Positions 21,700 to 64,000 of a stretch of DNA of 64,000 nt are shown in pieces; the first letter of the stretch is position 1; every line of letters starts with the position of its first letter. This DNA is from Cristatella mucedo (Eukaryota > Bryozoa > Phylactolaemata > Cristatellidae): the NCBI GenBank assembly GCA_009760855.2, contig WPIO01000044.1:2553393-2617392 (forward strand), written 5' to 3'. Under the pieces are notes generated by a model that saw only the letters and a list, made by a program, of their open reading frames with translations, ran no database searches and had not been told where the DNA came from. A program made the position numbers and the translations under genes.

Positions 21700-22440
21700 A
21701 GACCTGCACCACGTACAGATTTCAAAAATGTGTCTTAGTCAATCCTTTTCAGGCTACGTCGCTGGACAAACTCGATAATACGCTGTACGAACAACAGAGC
21801 AGGAGCAGGAAACGCGACCGAAAAATGATCTGCAAGGGTCAAGGGGCACACCGCGTCGGTGGGGCAGATATCCATAGCGATAACGAGATCTAGGATATGG
21901 CCACTGACGTGGTATTAACGTGTTGGACCAAACCAAAGTTTTCCAGACAGTCAAGAAATGAGCGGACGCGGCTGTTGCTAGGATTTTCAAAATGAATATT
22001 GAAATATCCAGCAATAATTAATGGCTTTTCAAACACAAATATTCTAGAAAAAACTCTGAAAACTCCTCTATGAATAGGTTTAGACAGCCAGAAGGAGGTC
22101 GGTATATCGCAACAGTGAGAGGCACTGTCCTTGATGAGGACCTGATTGCAACTGATTCAAACGATAGCCCATGCGAAAACCTGCATGCCTTATAGCCAAA
22201 TAATTCACAAACAACAATTGCAACCCCGCCACCAAATTGGTCAAATCGCATGAACTGAAAGAAAAAGCTGGTAGGTGGTCTCAGATATACAGCTACTGAA
22301 GCAGGGCGCGTCGTCCACCTTTAGGTAACCAGAAATGCATCTCACTTCGCCTGATAGGGGATAAGTAACCCTTTGATTTTTAGCGAGCGGACTCTTAGCA
22401 GGCAGAATTTAAGTGTCCAACAACTGCCCGAAGCCGATCA
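21700..22440 (-). mobile_element. LINE endonuclease (EEP) domain fragment
   Basis: Minus-strand pieces read GGGVAIVVCELF, SFESVAIRSSSRTVPLTVAI then YRPPSG (22251-22018), followed across a frameshift by IAGYFNIHFENPSNS and LVQHVNT (about 22015-21900). This is the apurinic-type endonuclease of CR1/L2 LINEs, with the active-site D of GDFN changed to Y. An NCRSLR-like start lies near 22420. It may be the 5' part of a LINE-2 or LINE-3 element. Confidence 0.72.
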
Positions 22441-22744
22441 AGTGACGCATTCCAGTCGGCACGCAGCCGGCCCGGCAGTCGTAGCCACCTCGAATTTAAA
22501 TTTGAACTTAATAACGGTCGTCGGTCGAATTTTCACAATATGCTGAGGCACGGCAAGTGAGCTACTACTACGAGTTCAGCGCTTTAAACTTGCGGGTCGT
22601 AGGTGTAATAGCTGAGCTGCCGATAGGGCAAACGAAGGATGCAATGCAGGTAGGTTCTTACTGACCCGTCGGTAGGTATCGACTATGAGCGACATCGCAC
22701 CTAATGCTGAGCAGGTCGCATGCAATCTAGAGGTTGAAGGCGGA

Positions 22745-23275
22745 ACACTGCTTTTTTATCCTGTGCAATCAAAACCGTAGTTTCACGATGCTTATTATGG
22801 AAATGGCCACTGTATTGCAGTTCGATTGTGAAAGACGGTGCGCTGGGCATGGCGATTGCTGCATGTCTATTTGCATGAGAACACGAGTGTGCATTGGTGT
22901 GAAATTCGGTAGCTTAACCTAGAACATGGTTCCATATAATTTGGCATCAAAACCGGTTACCCGAAGCCTGTTGTGGAACTGGTGGCTGCATCGCAGTTCG
23001 AATATATAGGAAGGCTACGTGGGCCGGACCGATGGAGGCCATAGCATGAGAGCACACATGCACAAATGAACGAAAGTTGGATAATTTTGGAAAACCATTC
23101 TGTATAAATTGGAATCAAAACCGTAGTTGTATGACAATAATTTTAGAAATGGCAGCGGTATCGCAGTTCGAATACTTGTGGCGGTTTGCTGGGCCGGTTG
23201 TCTATCACTTGGAACCACAATCGCAGTTGTGCGACGCTTATTTATTTAAAATGGGAGCTGTATCGCAGCCTACAG
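22745..23275 (+). repeat. Decayed tandem repeat, about 170-bp unit
   Basis: Four diverged units share ATCAAAACCG(T)(A)GTT near the start and TATTGCAGTTCGA/TATCGCAGTTCGAAT at the end, at about 22767, 22945, 23112 and 23210. In the plus frame they read NQNRS....I.EMA.V.QF.....RCAG. Each unit keeps the same reading direction. Confidence 0.6.
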
Positions 23276-24200
23276 GAAATATTCGTGAAATTACAAGCAC
23301 AAGACCTTTGTCCATGAACACCGTAGTGAGACGAAGCGCCACTGATAAACTTGCCAGCGTTCTGGTCCCTGCCGTATCCTGCACATCAGGACACACTCCT
23401 GCAGGCATTAGCTAGTTAATGTAATAAAATTATATTTTAATAGATTTTCAAGTAGGAATGAACCCAATACAGAAATTCCTAAATCGAATACTCTTTAGCA
23501 AGTGTGCAGCTAAAATAACTACCGCAAGGCTTCCCAATCACCACCGATCAACTAAAATTCCTGTAAGTATGGTAGGCTTTCATGTTTTGACTGCAGCCTT
23601 GTATTGAGCATCGATAGCAGCAGCAGAGCGGCTTGGCTTTACCACTTTCTATCGTGGGCTGACACTACTCCCGTGTGCTACTCTCTAGATGACAGCGCTC
23701 AAACAGAACAGTATGGCCAGCTATGTGTAGCAGTAATAACCAAATAGTGTCAGGATGCAACAAATAAAAGGTTTGTCAACTATGCTTCTCTTGTTCTCTA
23801 TTATACCGAACACTATCTGCTACAGATGTGAGTAGTGACTGAACTCTGCAATGAGAGCGGCACAACATTGCCTAAGGATGATGTGGCACCAAGGTTGCCA
23901 CAAATTCGTGAATGACCGACACCAAGAATCACAAGAATGACATGACAATGCCTGTACAAGACAGACCGTACCAATATTAAGTGCATTGGCACACTTGGCT
24001 GGTAAAGGGGCACCTAGGCATCCATACACAGCATCCACTGCAGTTACAGTTGATGAGGTACTACGATTCACCAGTTCATCCATTATCGTGCTACTCGATC
24101 AAGATGCATGGTGTCAGTCCAAGGTTCCGGCAAATGAAATAGGGTTATATAATGTCATTCACTAGCAGTAACAGGCTACGGTGAAAAGCCGGGTCATGGT
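23276..24200. other. SMC5 3' flank
   Basis: No gene was recognised. A direct AATAAA run on the plus strand near 23763 is on the wrong strand for SMC5. The cleavage site is not evident. Confidence 0.35.
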
Positions 24201-24204
24201 TAAA

Positions 24205-63237
<39,033 letters not shown>

Positions 63238-63522
63238 CTGCAAAATAAACACTCCAGTCCTGAGCATTAACGAATCTCCACGGTGGAGGTCAAGCTTCAC
63301 TAGTATGAAAAACGAATAAATAACATGCTGACATCGAGCAGTAAATTTATAAGCACACGATGCAATTTTGTCAAAGGTAAGCACATTCAACTACTAAGTG
63401 AATTGTGCATGGTGCACATAAATAGCTTAAACGTTTCAAAAACCATTCATGTGTCAGATAAAAAATAGCCAGCACTCCACACAAGCAAGGAGTACTGAAA
63501 CTTCACATTTTAGTTTGTCACA

Positions 63523-63600
63523 GGTAATAATAATAATAATGCACTTGATAAAGCGCCCTCAGGAAACTTAATCTCTTTCTAGGCGCTTTACATTTGCTGA
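63523..63600 (-). mobile_element. LINE-1 tail-only insertion
   Basis: (AAT)n, then the complement hairpin CACTTGATAAAGCGCCCTCA...TAGGCGCTTTACATTTGCTG. It lies in the intron region upstream of the hinge exon. Confidence 0.8.
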
Positions 63601-63671
63601 CCCGCCAGGTTCACCAAGCGCTGCAAGTATATTCTGACCTCTGCAGAATTCTCCAGAAATAAAAGCTCCTA

Positions 63672-64000
63672 GAAATTAGAAAACTAATACAGGTAAGACC
63701 TGTTTGTAGCAGCTCTGCTGGTTTTGACCCTAGCTCGTGAGAAATCCCGTGCTTATGAACATTTAAATGCATGTTGCTTGAGCCCCAAGCAGGTTGTTAC
63801 TATAGATTTGCTGATTCCTAGTGGCATTACTATTCGGTTCGATGGTGCATCTATTATCGGTCTGCTATTGTCACTCAAATGCTTTTTCGAATGCCTGAGT
63901 GTGCTTCTGCAAGGAATCGTTAATTTTGAATCGCCGGTATAAATCCCAGACGTAGAAAGAGAAGGAGCAAGTTATGAACTCTCCATACTTCCAGCATTAC
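63672..64000. other. Right edge, unassigned
   Basis: It should be SMC5 intron or upstream exon territory. A 72-codon plus-strand frame (63724-63942) and a similar-sized minus frame overlap. Neither matches SMC5 as I know it. Confidence 0.3.

Noticed and set aside
63724-63942. 72-codon plus-strand frame at the right edge
   Set aside because: No motif; SMC5 is on the other strand, and the overlapping minus frame is equally open.

Overview
This is animal genomic DNA, most likely from an invertebrate, although I cannot name the species. It has split genes with GT-AG introns (and one GC-AG intron), tRNA-derived SINEs, CR1/L2-type non-LTR retrotransposons, Tc1, pogo/Tigger and hAT DNA transposons, and long (AT)n and (AC)n arrays. 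Nothing looks bacterial: there are no operons and no long unbroken frames.

The one host gene I can support is SMC5, the SMC ATPase of the SMC5-SMC6 genome-maintenance complex. It lies on the minus strand. Thirteen exons between 63237 and 24205 join in frame into 523 codons plus a stop. They run from the distal half of the hinge, through the C-terminal coiled-coil arm, to the ATPase head (QSGGERS signature, Walker B, C-terminus). The 5' half lies beyond the right edge. Two splicing oddities stand out: a 16-nt microexon at 58841-58856 and a GC-AG intron starting after 41878. Every SMC5 intron over about 1 kb carries mobile-element debris.

Left third (1-24200): no host gene was recognised. At about 3900-8100 lie decayed pieces of a virus-like or Polinton-like element: a YqaJ-type nuclease, a tail-fibre-like motif and an rve integrase. 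A LINE inserted in the integrase itself carries another LINE. A GGACATTT-rich foldback family occurs at 421-1240 and 12170-13460. SINEs and small DNA transposons fill 9650-14275. At 14655-19640 is a Russian-doll nest: a minus-strand LINE-2 is split by a non-autonomous LTR retrotransposon (which itself holds a LINE-1 tail), by a LINE-1, and by a SINE. A plus-strand LINE-1 (19640-21650), a LINE endonuclease fragment (21700-22440) and a decayed tandem repeat (22745-23275) follow.

Repeat families are named here for convenience. LINE-1 is a CR1/L2-like element with a hairpin 3' end and an (ATT)n tail. LINE-2 is a related family with pentanucleotide tails. LINE-3 is older and has a hairpin tail. 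SINE-A and SINE-B are tRNA-derived. The 3' end of SINE-B has the same hairpin as LINE-1 and LINE-3, which suggests the LINEs mobilise it. Near-identical LINE-1 copies (17375, 35184, 47652) point to recent activity.

All calls come from reading and hand translation. No database search, alignment program or expression data was available.
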